The position numbers and the translations under genes are program-made. A DNA stretch of 64,000 bases from JBBSEX01 sp038239345 (lineage in GTDB: Bacteria; Acidobacteriota; Terriglobia; Bryobacterales; Bryobacteraceae): assembly GCA_038239345.1 (NCBI GenBank), contig JBBSEX010000014.1, positions 1-64,000 of the forward strand. Direction: 5' to 3'. Of the stretch, positions 1 to 8,124 are shown piece by piece. Numbering within the stretch: the stretch's first letter is position 1; every line of letters starts with the position of its first letter. The notes under the pieces are model-generated. The model saw only the letters and a list, made by a program, of their open reading frames with translations. It had not been told where the DNA came from and made no database searches.

Positions 1-653
1 AGCTCCAGCACGTGGGGAAATTCAAGAGTAATGACCCCCTGTGGTTTGAGCGCGATTCGTAATCCTTCGACGAACGAATGAAGATCTGGAACGTGAGCCA
101 AGACATTGTTATTGACGATCAGGTCTGCCGTCAGCCCTTCCGCCACAAGAGATCGCGCGGCTTCGGCTGTAAAGAAAACCGATCTCGTCTTGACGCCGCG
201 TTCATTGGCCACCGCGGCCACGTTCGCCGCCGGTTCGATGCCTAAGACCGGAATGCCCCGCAGTTGAAAATACTGCAGCAGGTAGCCATCGTTACTTGCG
301 ACTTCCATTACCTGCGACTGTTCGTTGAAACCGAACCGGGCGATTACTTGTTCCGTATAGCGGCGAGCGTGTTCCAGCCAGGTGCTGGAGTAGGAAGAGA
401 AATAGAGGTAATCGGAAAAGATCTTCTCTGAGCTTTGATATTCCCGGAGTTGCACCAGGAAGCATTCGCGGCAAGTCTGCACATGGAGCGGAAAGAAAAG
501 CTCCATGTTCTGCAATTGATCGCGTCGCAGAAAAGAGTTGGCCAGTGGCGACATGCCGAGGTCGGCAAAGGTGTCGCGTAACGGGGCCGCGCAGAGTCTA
601 CAGGGTCCGTTACTGTTTGGCTCCGGTGAATGAGCCTTTACCAAGACTGCCAA
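1..653 (-). CDS. NDP-sugar C-methyltransferase, zinc-binding N-domain (3' end off window)
   Basis: Only about 217 N-terminal residues lie in the window; the gene continues beyond position 1. The frame shows two CxxC pairs (CRLC, then CREC about 40 residues later), the zinc-binding N-terminal domain of TylC3/NovU-type deoxysugar C-methyltransferases. These are followed by the SAM-binding motif VMEVASNDGYLLQYF and by NNVLAHVPDL, both typical of that family. The family transfers a methyl group from SAM to a keto-sugar nucleotide in the cytoplasm; the substrate here is unknown. No ATG lies upstream of the first CxxC. The frame opens after a TGA, and TTG at 653 with AAAGGA about 11 nt upstream is the best start, with TTG at 644 as the alternative. 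Either start lies inside the end of the upstream gene. Confidence 0.82.
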   Translation of the reverse strand, partial: MAVLVKAHSPEPNSNGPCRLCAAPLRDTFADLGMSPLANSFLRRDQLQNMELFFPLHVQTCRECFLVQLREYQSSEKIFSDYLYFSSYSSTWLEHARRYTEQVIARFGFNEQSQVMEVASNDGYLLQYFQLRGIPVLGIEPAANVAAVANERGVKTRSVFFTAEAARSLVAEGLTADLIVNNNVLAHVPDLHSFVEGLRIALKPQGVITLEFPHVLE

Positions 654-957
654 AATCGATTGTTCCTTTCACTTTCTTCTCGCCGTCCAGAACCCCGGTG
701 TATTTGACGGTGATGTCCGAGCCGTCATTGTTCACTTTAAACGAAAACTCGAAATTGTTACCCTTAGCGGTGCCCGTTACCGGAGCCTCGCCAAGCTGGC
801 CATGATAGGTGCCGGAGAGCTTTTCGCCATCTTGCTTCAGCATGAAGGTGGGAGAGCCACTTCCGGCATCCGTGTCGACGTCAAACTTCCAGGTACCGGA
901 TAAATCCGCGGCGAAGGCGGCTGCGGCAAACAACAGAATGAGGAGTAGGCGCTTCAT
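610..957 (-). CDS. small secreted protein of unknown function
   Basis: The product has about 115 residues. It begins with a clear signal peptide (MKRLLLILLFAAAAFAA), then a mature domain starting DLSGTWKFDVD with alternating hydrophobic and polar strands and many glycines. This suggests a small lipocalin-like or other beta-barrel fold exported to the periplasm; that fold guess is inference. An in-frame ATG at 969 would add MLTR before the signal peptide, and neither start has a convincing ribosome-binding site. The 3' end overlaps the proposed start of the sugar methyltransferase gene by about 44 nt, so the two may be co-transcribed. No catalytic motif is visible. Confidence 0.75.
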   Translation of the reverse strand: MKRLLLILLFAAAAFAADLSGTWKFDVDTDAGSGSPTFMLKQDGEKLSGTYHGQLGEAPVTGTAKGNNFEFSFKVNNDGSDITVKYTGVLDGEKKVKGTIDFGSLGKGSFTGAKQ

Positions 958-987
958 GCGGGTGAGCATACCACAAGCGAAATTCGA

Positions 988-1338
988 TCAGGCCTTAACG
1001 GCCGTCTGGCATTCGCCACATGGACAGATTTTTCGCAGATGGTCGAAAGAGTAAATTCCGGAACCATGGCCATCGCTCCACTGGATGCGGACCGCATAGT
1101 GTCCAACCTCTTCGACGTTTAACATTTTCAGAGTCGGTTGGTACATCTGAAAGGGAGCGGCGGGAGCTGCATAGTTCGATTTTTGCGGCTCAGTTCCGTG
1201 TGCGCCGGTGCAAGTTGCGCAGGGACATCCGTCGCGTAGATAGGCCAGGTTGTACTCGCTGTGATGCCCGTCCTTCCAATCGATCCGGATACCCTTCGAT
1301 TTCGAAATTGCAATATGCTCGGGATCGGACACGTTCAC
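988..1338 (-). CDS. DUF971 (GBBH-like N-terminal domain) protein
   Basis: A 116-residue protein consisting of a single DUF971 domain, the module also found at the N-terminus of gamma-butyrobetaine hydroxylases. Seen directly: the opening ISKSKGIRIDWKDGH, the cysteine motif LRDGCPCATC, the typical VGHYAVRIQWSDGHGSGIYS and a second pair CPCGEC at the end, consistent with metal binding. Stand-alone members are often linked with Fe-S cluster handling, but the function is not established. The start codon is GTG, and it overlaps the stop of the upstream Rel gene in a 4-nt GTGA junction, which strongly suggests translational coupling. Confidence 0.88.
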   Translation of the reverse strand: MNVSDPEHIAISKSKGIRIDWKDGHHSEYNLAYLRDGCPCATCTGAHGTEPQKSNYAAPAAPFQMYQPTLKMLNVEEVGHYAVRIQWSDGHGSGIYSFDHLRKICPCGECQTAVKA

Positions 1339-3545
1339 TGCACGCGCTCCACGTCACGAACTCCGGGGATGCGCCGCACGGCCGAGGAGATACGCTCCAT
1401 CTGTTTCTTATCGCGGATTTCCACCGTCATATCGACGATGGCGCCATCACCGTTGCGCTTGTCGTCCGCGCGCGCTTCCAAAGTTCGAATATTGCTTTCT
1501 TCGTTGAACAAAATAGTGGTCAATTGATTTAACATACCTGGGCGGTCGTCGGTGTGAATCACCATCTTTACGTTGAAGGATTCACTGGCGCTGCGGGCCC
1601 ATTCGACATCGATCTTGCGCTCCACTTCGTACATCAGATTTTGCACGTTCGAACAGGATACGGAGTGGACGGCTATGCCCTTGCCGCGGGTGACATAGCC
1701 AACGATCGATTCCCCGCGAATGGGATTGCAGCACTTCGCGCGATAGACCATCAGATCGTCGACGCCTTTGACCTTGATCACAAGGTCCCCATTGGGGTCG
1801 TGCGGCCCTCGCGCCGGATAGGGCGCGGGCTGCTTCAGCGGTTCCGGCGTTTCCGCTCCGACAATTCCTGGCGCTACTTTTTGTAAGACCTGGCGCGCCG
1901 AAAACTTGCCGTATCCGAGCGATGCATGAAGATCTTCGATCTTTCCGCAGCCGTATTCGTTGGCGATAGTTTCCCACTCCGCGCGGGTGATGCGAGCCAT
2001 TTGGACGCCAAAGCGCCGGGCTTCTTTCTCCAGATACTTCTGTCCGATCTCGATCGCCTTTACACGCTCCGTGGTGTTGATGACGTGCTTGATCTTATTG
2101 CGCGCCTTCGAGGTCTTGGCGATTGCCAGCCAATCCTTGCTCGGCTCATGACCGGGTTGGGTGAGAATTTCCACCACGTCGCCATTCCGGAGGCTATATT
2201 TCAGCGGTACGATTCTGCCGTTGACCTTGGCCCCAACGCAGGTGTTGCCGATGTCGGAATGGATGGAATACGCAAAGTCGATCGGCGTTGCGTCGCGCGG
2301 TAAGATGATCACCCGGCCGCGGGGCGTGAAGGTGTACACCTCCTCTGGATAAAGGTCCAGAGTAAGGGTGGACATGAACTCGCCGGGATCTCGTACTTCG
2401 CGCTGCCACTCCACAAGCTGGCGCAACCAGGCGATGCGTTGATCGTCGTCGGCAGGTCCGCGTTTGCCTTCTTTATATTTCCAGTGCGCGGCGATGCCTT
2501 CTTCCGCCAGGCGATGCATTTCCTCGGTGCGGATTTGGACTTCAAAGCTGATGCCGCCCGGTCCAATAACCGATGTGTGCAGCGATTGATATAAATTCGG
2601 GCGGGGAATCGCGATGAAATCCTTGATTCGTCCGGGGATCGGCTTCCACTCGTTGTGGATAACGCCCAGTGCCCCATAGCAATTCTTCACCGAATCCGTG
2701 ATGATGCGCAAAGCCAGCAAATCGTACACTTGATCCAGGCTGATTTTCTGCCGCTTCAATTTAAGGAATACCGAATACGGGCGCTTGATGCGGCCCTCGA
2801 CCCGGGCTGCAATGCCTTCGCGCCCAAGATGCATCTCCACCGAGTGTTTAATCTGTTGCAGGTACTCTTCGTTCGCCAGGCGTTTGGTTTCGATTTCGCG
2901 ATTCAGTTCAGCAGCCGCATCCGGCTCCAAATACTGGAACGACAAATCTTCCAGCTCGCTGCGGATTTTACCCATCCCCAACCGGTGCGCGATGGGAGCA
3001 TAGACCTCGAGAGTTTCCTGCGCGATGCGCTCTTGCCGTTCGCGCGACAAATAGCCCAGCGTCCGCATGTTGTGCAGACGATCGCTCAGTTTGACGATGA
3101 TCACGCGAATATCGGTGACCATGGCCAGCAACATTTTGCGTACGCTCTCCGCCTGGCGTTCTTCGCGCGAATAAAAGTTCAGCTTCGCAAGCTTGGTGAC
3201 GCCGTCTACGCAGCGCGCGACTTCATCGCCGAACGTCTTGCGAATTTCCTCGATTGTTGCGGTTGTGTCTTCGACGACGTCGTGGAGTAACCCCGTCTCC
3301 AGGCAAACGGTGTCCATTTGCATGTCCGCTAGAAGGTGCGTAACCTGCAGCGGATGGATCATATAGGGATCGCCGGATGTCCGTTTTTGGGTTTGGTGCC
3401 GCTCGGCGGCGAAGCGGAACGCGCGCTCCAACGGCTTCAGATCTTCGTTCGGACGGAGGTGATGGACTTTAGCTTCGAGGGATGCGTAGAGTTCTTCAAC
3501 CGAGGCGGTGGCTGTAGCTACGGCATCGGTCGGCGAAGCAGACAT
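1335..3545 (-). CDS. relA: bifunctional (p)ppGpp synthetase/hydrolase (Rel/SpoT)
   Basis: A 736-residue full-length RSH enzyme that makes and degrades the alarmone (p)ppGpp. Domains in order: HD hydrolase (about 35-200, with HPLQVTHLL and the metal-binding LLHDVVEDT, so hydrolysis is probably intact); RelA_SpoT synthetase (about 240-390, with GRIKDFIAIPRPNLYQSLHT); TGS (about 405-465, VYTFTPRGRVIILPRDATP); a zinc-finger-like or helical region with CCNPIRGE; and a C-terminal ACT domain (about 660-736). The start is ATG at 3545. The DUF971 gene follows with a GTGA overlap. Acidobacterial genomes usually carry one such bifunctional enzyme. The synthetase and hydrolase regions show no obvious loss of key residues. 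Confidence 0.96.
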   Translation of the reverse strand: MSASPTDAVATATASVEELYASLEAKVHHLRPNEDLKPLERAFRFAAERHQTQKRTSGDPYMIHPLQVTHLLADMQMDTVCLETGLLHDVVEDTTATIEEIRKTFGDEVARCVDGVTKLAKLNFYSREERQAESVRKMLLAMVTDIRVIIVKLSDRLHNMRTLGYLSRERQERIAQETLEVYAPIAHRLGMGKIRSELEDLSFQYLEPDAAAELNREIETKRLANEEYLQQIKHSVEMHLGREGIAARVEGRIKRPYSVFLKLKRQKISLDQVYDLLALRIITDSVKNCYGALGVIHNEWKPIPGRIKDFIAIPRPNLYQSLHTSVIGPGGISFEVQIRTEEMHRLAEEGIAAHWKYKEGKRGPADDDQRIAWLRQLVEWQREVRDPGEFMSTLTLDLYPEEVYTFTPRGRVIILPRDATPIDFAYSIHSDIGNTCVGAKVNGRIVPLKYSLRNGDVVEILTQPGHEPSKDWLAIAKTSKARNKIKHVINTTERVKAIEIGQKYLEKEARRFGVQMARITRAEWETIANEYGCGKIEDLHASLGYGKFSARQVLQKVAPGIVGAETPEPLKQPAPYPARGPHDPNGDLVIKVKGVDDLMVYRAKCCNPIRGESIVGYVTRGKGIAVHSVSCSNVQNLMYEVERKIDVEWARSASESFNVKMVIHTDDRPGMLNQLTTILFNEESNIRTLEARADDKRNGDGAIVDMTVEIRDKKQMERISSAVRRIPGVRDVERVQ

Positions 3546-3591
3546 ACTATCTTTAGTCTAACCTGCGGTAGGTTGGAGGATCGGGCAAAAG

Positions 3592-3786
3592 TCAGCTAAT
3601 CGTAGGCATGACGGACAAGATCTTGGAGAACACGCCGCTGATCACTGGAATGACGCCGTAAGGTACGGCAGCGGCGATGGCCACGGCGAAGAATCCCACC
3701 AGCAGCGCGTACTCAATCATGTCCTGGCCTTGGCAGTCGCTCCAAAGTTTAAATTGAATTTGCCGCCATGTCCAAGGTGATTTCAT
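3592..3786 (-). CDS. Flp/Fap-type pilin
   Basis: A 64-residue prepilin. After a short hydrophilic leader comes GQDMIEYALLVGFFAVAIAA, the Flp-pilin signature: a Glu-Tyr pair followed by an uninterrupted hydrophobic helix. The rest is a short hydrophobic tail. A prepilin peptidase would be expected to cut just before this segment. ATG at 3786 gives a normal Flp length; the frame stays open upstream to 3939 but that stretch lacks pilin features. No Tad/Flp assembly genes are in the window, so the assembly machinery must be elsewhere. The upstream region carries a cluster of TAGGGG/CCCCTA half-sites listed separately. Confidence 0.82.
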   Translation of the reverse strand: MKSPWTWRQIQFKLWSDCQGQDMIEYALLVGFFAVAIAAAVPYGVIPVISGVFSKILSVMPTIS

Positions 3787-3853
3787 TCCGTCGCCCCCGA
3801 TGTACATCCTATCGTCCGATGTTTTGGTAGCTTTAGCAACAGAGTCTTCTGCG

Positions 3854-3910
3854 TAGGGGAATCCCGAAAACCCCCTAGTAAATAAGGAACTTGAGTTAGG
3901 GGGTGAACTC
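3854..3910. promoter_or_regulatory. cluster of TAGGGG/CCCCTA half-sites upstream of the pilin gene
   Basis: TAGGGG at 3854-3859 faces CCCCTA at 3872-3877. The same CCCCTA, extended as ACCCCCTA (3870-3877), faces TAGGGGGT at 3897-3904, a perfect 8-bp inverted repeat with a 19-nt spacer. GAGTT (3893-3897) and AACTC (3906-3910) also pair. The sites lie 68-125 bp upstream of the pilin start, where an activator or repressor would bind. The role as an operator is inference from symmetry and position only. Confidence 0.45.
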
Positions 3911-3944
3911 GCGCCTTGGCCACCCCCGCAAATGCGCATGAAAC

Positions 3945-6020
3945 TTACGGATTTGCCTGCGCCGGATAGCGGACTATCGTAAATCCACGCATCGTCACCG
4001 TGTCGGTAGTACCCGAAGTCAGCGCCCCGTAAAGGCTAACAACTAAACCGGGCGCGATCGCATCCGCCGCGATTCCCGCGCTTGCCAGCGGTGCCGCTAC
4101 CGTCCCCCAACTTTGCGTACTCCAAGCTGCGCCGCTCTGAATTCCCAGGTCGCTCTGACCATGCAACAGCGGCTCCGTTGCTCCACCTATGCGACTGAAG
4201 ATCGTGGAAGATCCCCAGTGGATCTCGCCCGAGAACGAGCTCGCCGTACCGCTATGGACAAACTCGAAGCGGAGCTCGATCCGGTCTCCAGCTTGCAGCA
4301 CGTTGCCAGGAATTGTGCAGGAACCCACAAGCGCCAGCGTCAAAGAGCCGGTGGATTGACCGTTGCTGCTGCAAAGAACCTGGGGAACCGTGAAGCTCTT
4401 TCCGCCAGCCTGGACCTTGAAGGCCGCCGCTGTTATGCCGCCATCGCTTCCAACCCGCGCCAAGACGTTAGCGCTTGCGTCCTGCCATTGTTGCAACGGA
4501 TTGGAAGTTTGACCTGTTCCCGCCCGTACCACCAATCCCGTTGAACCCGCGCCGGCCGTTGCATCGAACACGAACAAGGTCGTCAGACTGGATCCGTTGC
4601 CCACCGACAACCGCCGATTCGCATTGTCCCAGGCGAACGACCCCGCATTCTGCGCAAAATTCCCCGCGCCGTCGACATAAGGGATCGACCCGGCACTGAA
4701 ACCGGTGAAGAGGCAAGTGTTCCAAACAACGTCGGTACCGTTCGAGACAAGACAACGATTCGCGCCGCCGATTGCCAGCCGCGACCATGTTGCCGTGGCC
4801 GGGCCTTGGGCAGTGATCAGATCTCCCCGTACGGGGCTAGCCGGGGTCGCATCGGAATGATAGGAGCTTAAGATTCCATGACCCAGCGGAGTCCGCCCGT
4901 CAACCAGCCGCGAATCCTGATCGGTGACGAATCGATTTCCCGAGGTAGGCGATCCGGCAGTACCGGCGAGCGCCCCTTTCTGCGCCGTAGTAGGATCGTT
5001 GGCGTCGTTGTGAGTGGGGAAATTGAGGGTCAACTTGGCTTCCTGAATCCCCGCCAGCGTGGAGATATTGCTATCGGATATCACGCCCATTCCGATTTCA
5101 GGGCTCGGATAACTTCCCGTGAGCGCGCCGCCAGCGGCAGTGAGAGAGCCAATCGACTGTCCTCCGGCAATCGAGGTCCGGTAGGAAGCTATTAGTTGAT
5201 CGCCCGTTTGTGGCTCCGATAGCGTCAGAAACGTAATAGTTCGGCTGGAAAGTGTGAAATCAACCGCCGCAGTCATCAGGATTCCATTCCTAAACAGCGA
5301 AAGACTGCTCGCCGGGCTGGGCGGATTGCTCAGGGTGAAAGTTAAGTTCGAGCCATTCAGCGGACCGGCGGGAATCTCAAAATCTGTAAAACCAGGACCG
5401 CTTCCAGTGCCACCGCCCCCCGCTGTACAAGCCGCGCTTGTGCCGTCGACGTGTAGGCAATCGGATAGATTGCCGACCGCCGAGGCAAGCTGACCATTGG
5501 CGTCGACGACAGCCGCGCGTGATGTAGCAAAGCTGAGGCTGCGGGTCGGCCGTAATCCCAATTCCGACTGCAAGCCGCTCACGTCGATGATCTGCACCGC
5601 GGAATTCGCCGGCGGCGCCACAACCTGGCCTGCTGTAATCGGCGACGACTTTACGTCCCGTATTCGAATAGGAATATTGCTTGCGGGAACAGTCCACGAT
5701 TCCGTGAATTGAATTTTCCCACCGCTGTTGTACTTCACTGTATAGACTTGCGCCGGGCTTACATCGCCCGTGGGAACCAGCTGCACCCGGAGAAAGCCAT
5801 TTACCACGCGGACCGTCAGGGAATGCGCGGTTATTGCCGAGCTGTCGCTCGCCGTGAAACCCATCCAGGAAATATCCACGGTGCCGTTAAACAAACTGCC
5901 ATCCGCTCGATAAAGAACGTCTTGCACCGTCGTCAGGGCTGGGCCAGCCCAGGCGAAGCCGACACTAAGGATCGAGTACAGAAGAAACGCGGCCCAAGGC
6001 CTCCGTTTGAAACCAAGCAT
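3945..6020 (-). CDS. large secreted protein with tail-fibre-like repeats
   Basis: A 691-residue protein of unknown function. The frame is open further upstream, but ATG at 6020 has a perfect GGAGG (6027-6031) six nucleotides before it and starts a signal peptide (MLGFKRRPWAAFLLYSILSV, then GFAWA), which decides the start. The mature protein is rich in Gly, Ser, Thr and Ala. It contains a strand-rich segment with FRNGILMT and VDFTLSSRTITF, and a middle region (GSLTAAGGALTGSYPSPEI) resembling trimeric phage tail-fibre shafts. The C-terminal ~130 residues look like a beta-sandwich. It could be a surface fibre or adhesin; the similarity is judged by eye. The pilin gene follows downstream on the same strand. 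Confidence 0.75.
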   Translation of the reverse strand: MLGFKRRPWAAFLLYSILSVGFAWAGPALTTVQDVLYRADGSLFNGTVDISWMGFTASDSSAITAHSLTVRVVNGFLRVQLVPTGDVSPAQVYTVKYNSGGKIQFTESWTVPASNIPIRIRDVKSSPITAGQVVAPPANSAVQIIDVSGLQSELGLRPTRSLSFATSRAAVVDANGQLASAVGNLSDCLHVDGTSAACTAGGGGTGSGPGFTDFEIPAGPLNGSNLTFTLSNPPSPASSLSLFRNGILMTAAVDFTLSSRTITFLTLSEPQTGDQLIASYRTSIAGGQSIGSLTAAGGALTGSYPSPEIGMGVISDSNISTLAGIQEAKLTLNFPTHNDANDPTTAQKGALAGTAGSPTSGNRFVTDQDSRLVDGRTPLGHGILSSYHSDATPASPVRGDLITAQGPATATWSRLAIGGANRCLVSNGTDVVWNTCLFTGFSAGSIPYVDGAGNFAQNAGSFAWDNANRRLSVGNGSSLTTLFVFDATAGAGSTGLVVRAGTGQTSNPLQQWQDASANVLARVGSDGGITAAAFKVQAGGKSFTVPQVLCSSNGQSTGSLTLALVGSCTIPGNVLQAGDRIELRFEFVHSGTASSFSGEIHWGSSTIFSRIGGATEPLLHGQSDLGIQSGAAWSTQSWGTVAAPLASAGIAADAIAPGLVVSLYGALTSGTTDTVTMRGFTIVRYPAQANP

Positions 6021-6193
6021 GAATCGCCTCCAAGGGAAGTCCCTGCCTGAGCAGGGTTTCGTCGATTTCATGCTATGAGCGCCAAGCACAGTGCAACCGG
6101 GTTCCCGCATACCGCGAATAACGCACTTCGTTGATATCAGGGGTCTTTTAGCGGGATAAAAAGTGCGCTGGCGATGTGACTTGACGGGCGGTG

Positions 6194-7807
6194 TTATTGC
6201 GTTGGCTTCGCCGCAAGCCCAGCGTGATGAACGGCAAAGGCGTTGGTATGGACGGGCCGGGATGGCGCGCCACCTGCCTTCCCGGTATTACTGGCAATCC
6301 GGAATTCGATTGGCCGCGCATCGCCTTGAATGCCTTCCACGGAAACTCGCCATTGTCCGCTCTCTGGATTGACGATATGGAATTGTTCGGGATTGGTCTT
6401 CTTTCCGGAATAGCCCGCGGTCTCGCCATACCAGCCATAATGTTTACCGCTGGGGCTCACCAGATGGAGATCCAAATCGCGATCCGCTCCCTCCCAGGCA
6501 AGACTGATATCCAGCGATCGCGAACCAGTTGGCACCGTCGCAATTTCATTCCACCACTGCGCCACGACAACACTCCCCACCAGTTGTTTGCCGTCTCCGG
6601 GTTGCGGGAGTGAGCGCTTGCAATCGCAGAGCGCCGATGCATTTGTGGAAGCAATCGTTCGCGGCGTCGAACGGGGCCGGAAATCGGGAAGATCCTCAAA
6701 CTGGAAAGGGATACTCGGCGAATAGATCGGCAAGGCGTTGGTTACCTGAACATGGACGTGATAACCGCCGCCTTCCCCGAGCGTGTAACCGCTGTTGCCG
6801 ACGGTCGCCAGCGCCTGCCCTTGCTCCACCGTTTGCCCGTTCTTCACCACGAAAGTACCGCTGGCAAGATGCCCGTAATGGCTGTATTCGCCGTCTCCAT
6901 GGTCTATCGTGATGTAATTTCCGAAGGTTCGCTGGTTCGGGGTTTGCCGTAGTCCCAGATCGTGGGTAAACGCCACGCCTGATCGCATGGCAACAATACA
7001 CCTGCCGGCCTGAGGGGCGATATCGAAGGCATGCAGCGTATTATTCCAGTGCGAGAACGATCCGTACGGTCCCTGCGTCAGCACCCACGGTTCCCCGCTT
7101 ACCGTCGGTAGTTTATACGAACTCGCTGTAGCCACCAGAAAGCGCGTCGGCTTGCTGAGGCGGTCGTCCGGATTCCGTACAATTGCCAGATACTCACCGG
7201 CTGGAAGTGATTTGTAGCGGACGATAACCTGGTTGGCGCGCGCCGTTAGCGGGAATAAAGCCGCCAGATACGTCCAGCCACCGGTCTTGGTGTACTGCGC
7301 GATGTGGATGATGGAATTAGATTCAAAGCCGGCTCCATCCAGGATGAAGTCGGTCTCCTTTTCCGTCGCAAAACGCCGCGTTACCAAGCTGACCCGTAGC
7401 AAATCGGGATTAGGATCCCCGGCCACCGTAAATGGTTTGGTTAGTATGACTTGTTCGTTAACGACGACCCGTACGCTCCACAATCCGGGTTGGCTCGCTG
7501 GCGGGAAGCCGGAGATCGGAAGCTGGGTCAGAAAACAGAGGGTCGGCGCATCGGGAATATCGGTGTAAGGAGTACTCGCCGCGACTGCGCCTTGCGGATC
7601 CAGCCAATCCACCCGCAACTGGTCGCCTGATTTCACTTGTTGGGCAACAAACTGAAAAAACACCTGTCTGGTTGTCGGCTGAAAAACAGAAGTTAGCCTG
7701 GAAACGGAGCACCCCTGCTCATTGGCCGCTTCGCCCAATGACGCTTGCCGAATATTAGCGGCGAAAGTGGGCAAGCACAAGATTACACTGATGAATACCA
7801 GACGCAT
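6194..7807 (-). CDS. secreted M23-family metallopeptidase
   Basis: A 537-residue exported protein with signal peptide MRLVFISVILCLPTFA. The N-terminal ~220 residues are two strand-rich, immunoglobulin-like segments. The M23/LytM zinc peptidase domain follows (about 240-370), with HAFDIAPQAG giving the first His/Asp ligands, GNYITIDHGDGEYSHYGHL in the core and GGGYHVHVQV giving the HxH motif. The C-terminal ~110 residues contain DRDLDLHLVSPSGKHYGW, resembling P-domain or pre-peptidase beta-sandwich modules. Members of the family cut peptidoglycan cross-links or extracellular peptides. The spacing of the first motif is HxxD rather than the commoner HxxxD, so the exact first ligand is uncertain. 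Confidence 0.88.
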   Translation of the reverse strand: MRLVFISVILCLPTFAANIRQASLGEAANEQGCSVSRLTSVFQPTTRQVFFQFVAQQVKSGDQLRVDWLDPQGAVAASTPYTDIPDAPTLCFLTQLPISGFPPASQPGLWSVRVVVNEQVILTKPFTVAGDPNPDLLRVSLVTRRFATEKETDFILDGAGFESNSIIHIAQYTKTGGWTYLAALFPLTARANQVIVRYKSLPAGEYLAIVRNPDDRLSKPTRFLVATASSYKLPTVSGEPWVLTQGPYGSFSHWNNTLHAFDIAPQAGRCIVAMRSGVAFTHDLGLRQTPNQRTFGNYITIDHGDGEYSHYGHLASGTFVVKNGQTVEQGQALATVGNSGYTLGEGGGYHVHVQVTNALPIYSPSIPFQFEDLPDFRPRSTPRTIASTNASALCDCKRSLPQPGDGKQLVGSVVVAQWWNEIATVPTGSRSLDISLAWEGADRDLDLHLVSPSGKHYGWYGETAGYSGKKTNPEQFHIVNPESGQWRVSVEGIQGDARPIEFRIASNTGKAGGAPSRPVHTNAFAVHHAGLAAKPTQ

Positions 7808-8124
7808 GCAAAGACTTTGAACGAGGCCTTACTTGAGGGTATCGCATTGCAGCACAGCAAAATCTCGGTAGCCAGCCCGAGTTTTTTCGAGAAAACTCCT
7901 CACTCCTTGCCCGTACGAAAGGTGGGTACTAGCAGAATTGTCTGGCAGATTGACGCATCCCGGTAGCTTTTCGTTACCATTTGCAATAAACTACGCCGAG
8001 GGGCTTTGTTTTGCCGGTTGTGTTTGCTGCAAGCACCAACCCCAGTTGAAGGTGTATTGTGGTTTTCGCAACGATTTAAAGGTTAGATTTTCCGTGTTGA
8101 AAAAGGGTCGTTGAAAAGGGGACT
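7808..8124. other. divergent intergenic region between M23 gene and TonB-dependent receptor
   Basis: A 317-bp non-coding stretch that must hold the promoters of the two divergent genes. A perfect 7-bp hairpin, GAGTTTT (7879-7885) with AAAACTC (7892-7898), lies in the middle and is not followed by a T-run in either direction. The receptor start has a good ribosome-binding site (AAGGGGAC just before 8125). I could not place -35/-10 boxes with confidence. Confidence 0.5.

Noticed and set aside
7879..7898. Perfect 7-bp hairpin as a terminator for the M23 gene or attenuator of the receptor gene
   Set aside because: The hairpin lies upstream of both genes, not after a stop, and no T-run follows on either strand. 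It is mentioned only in the intergenic entry.
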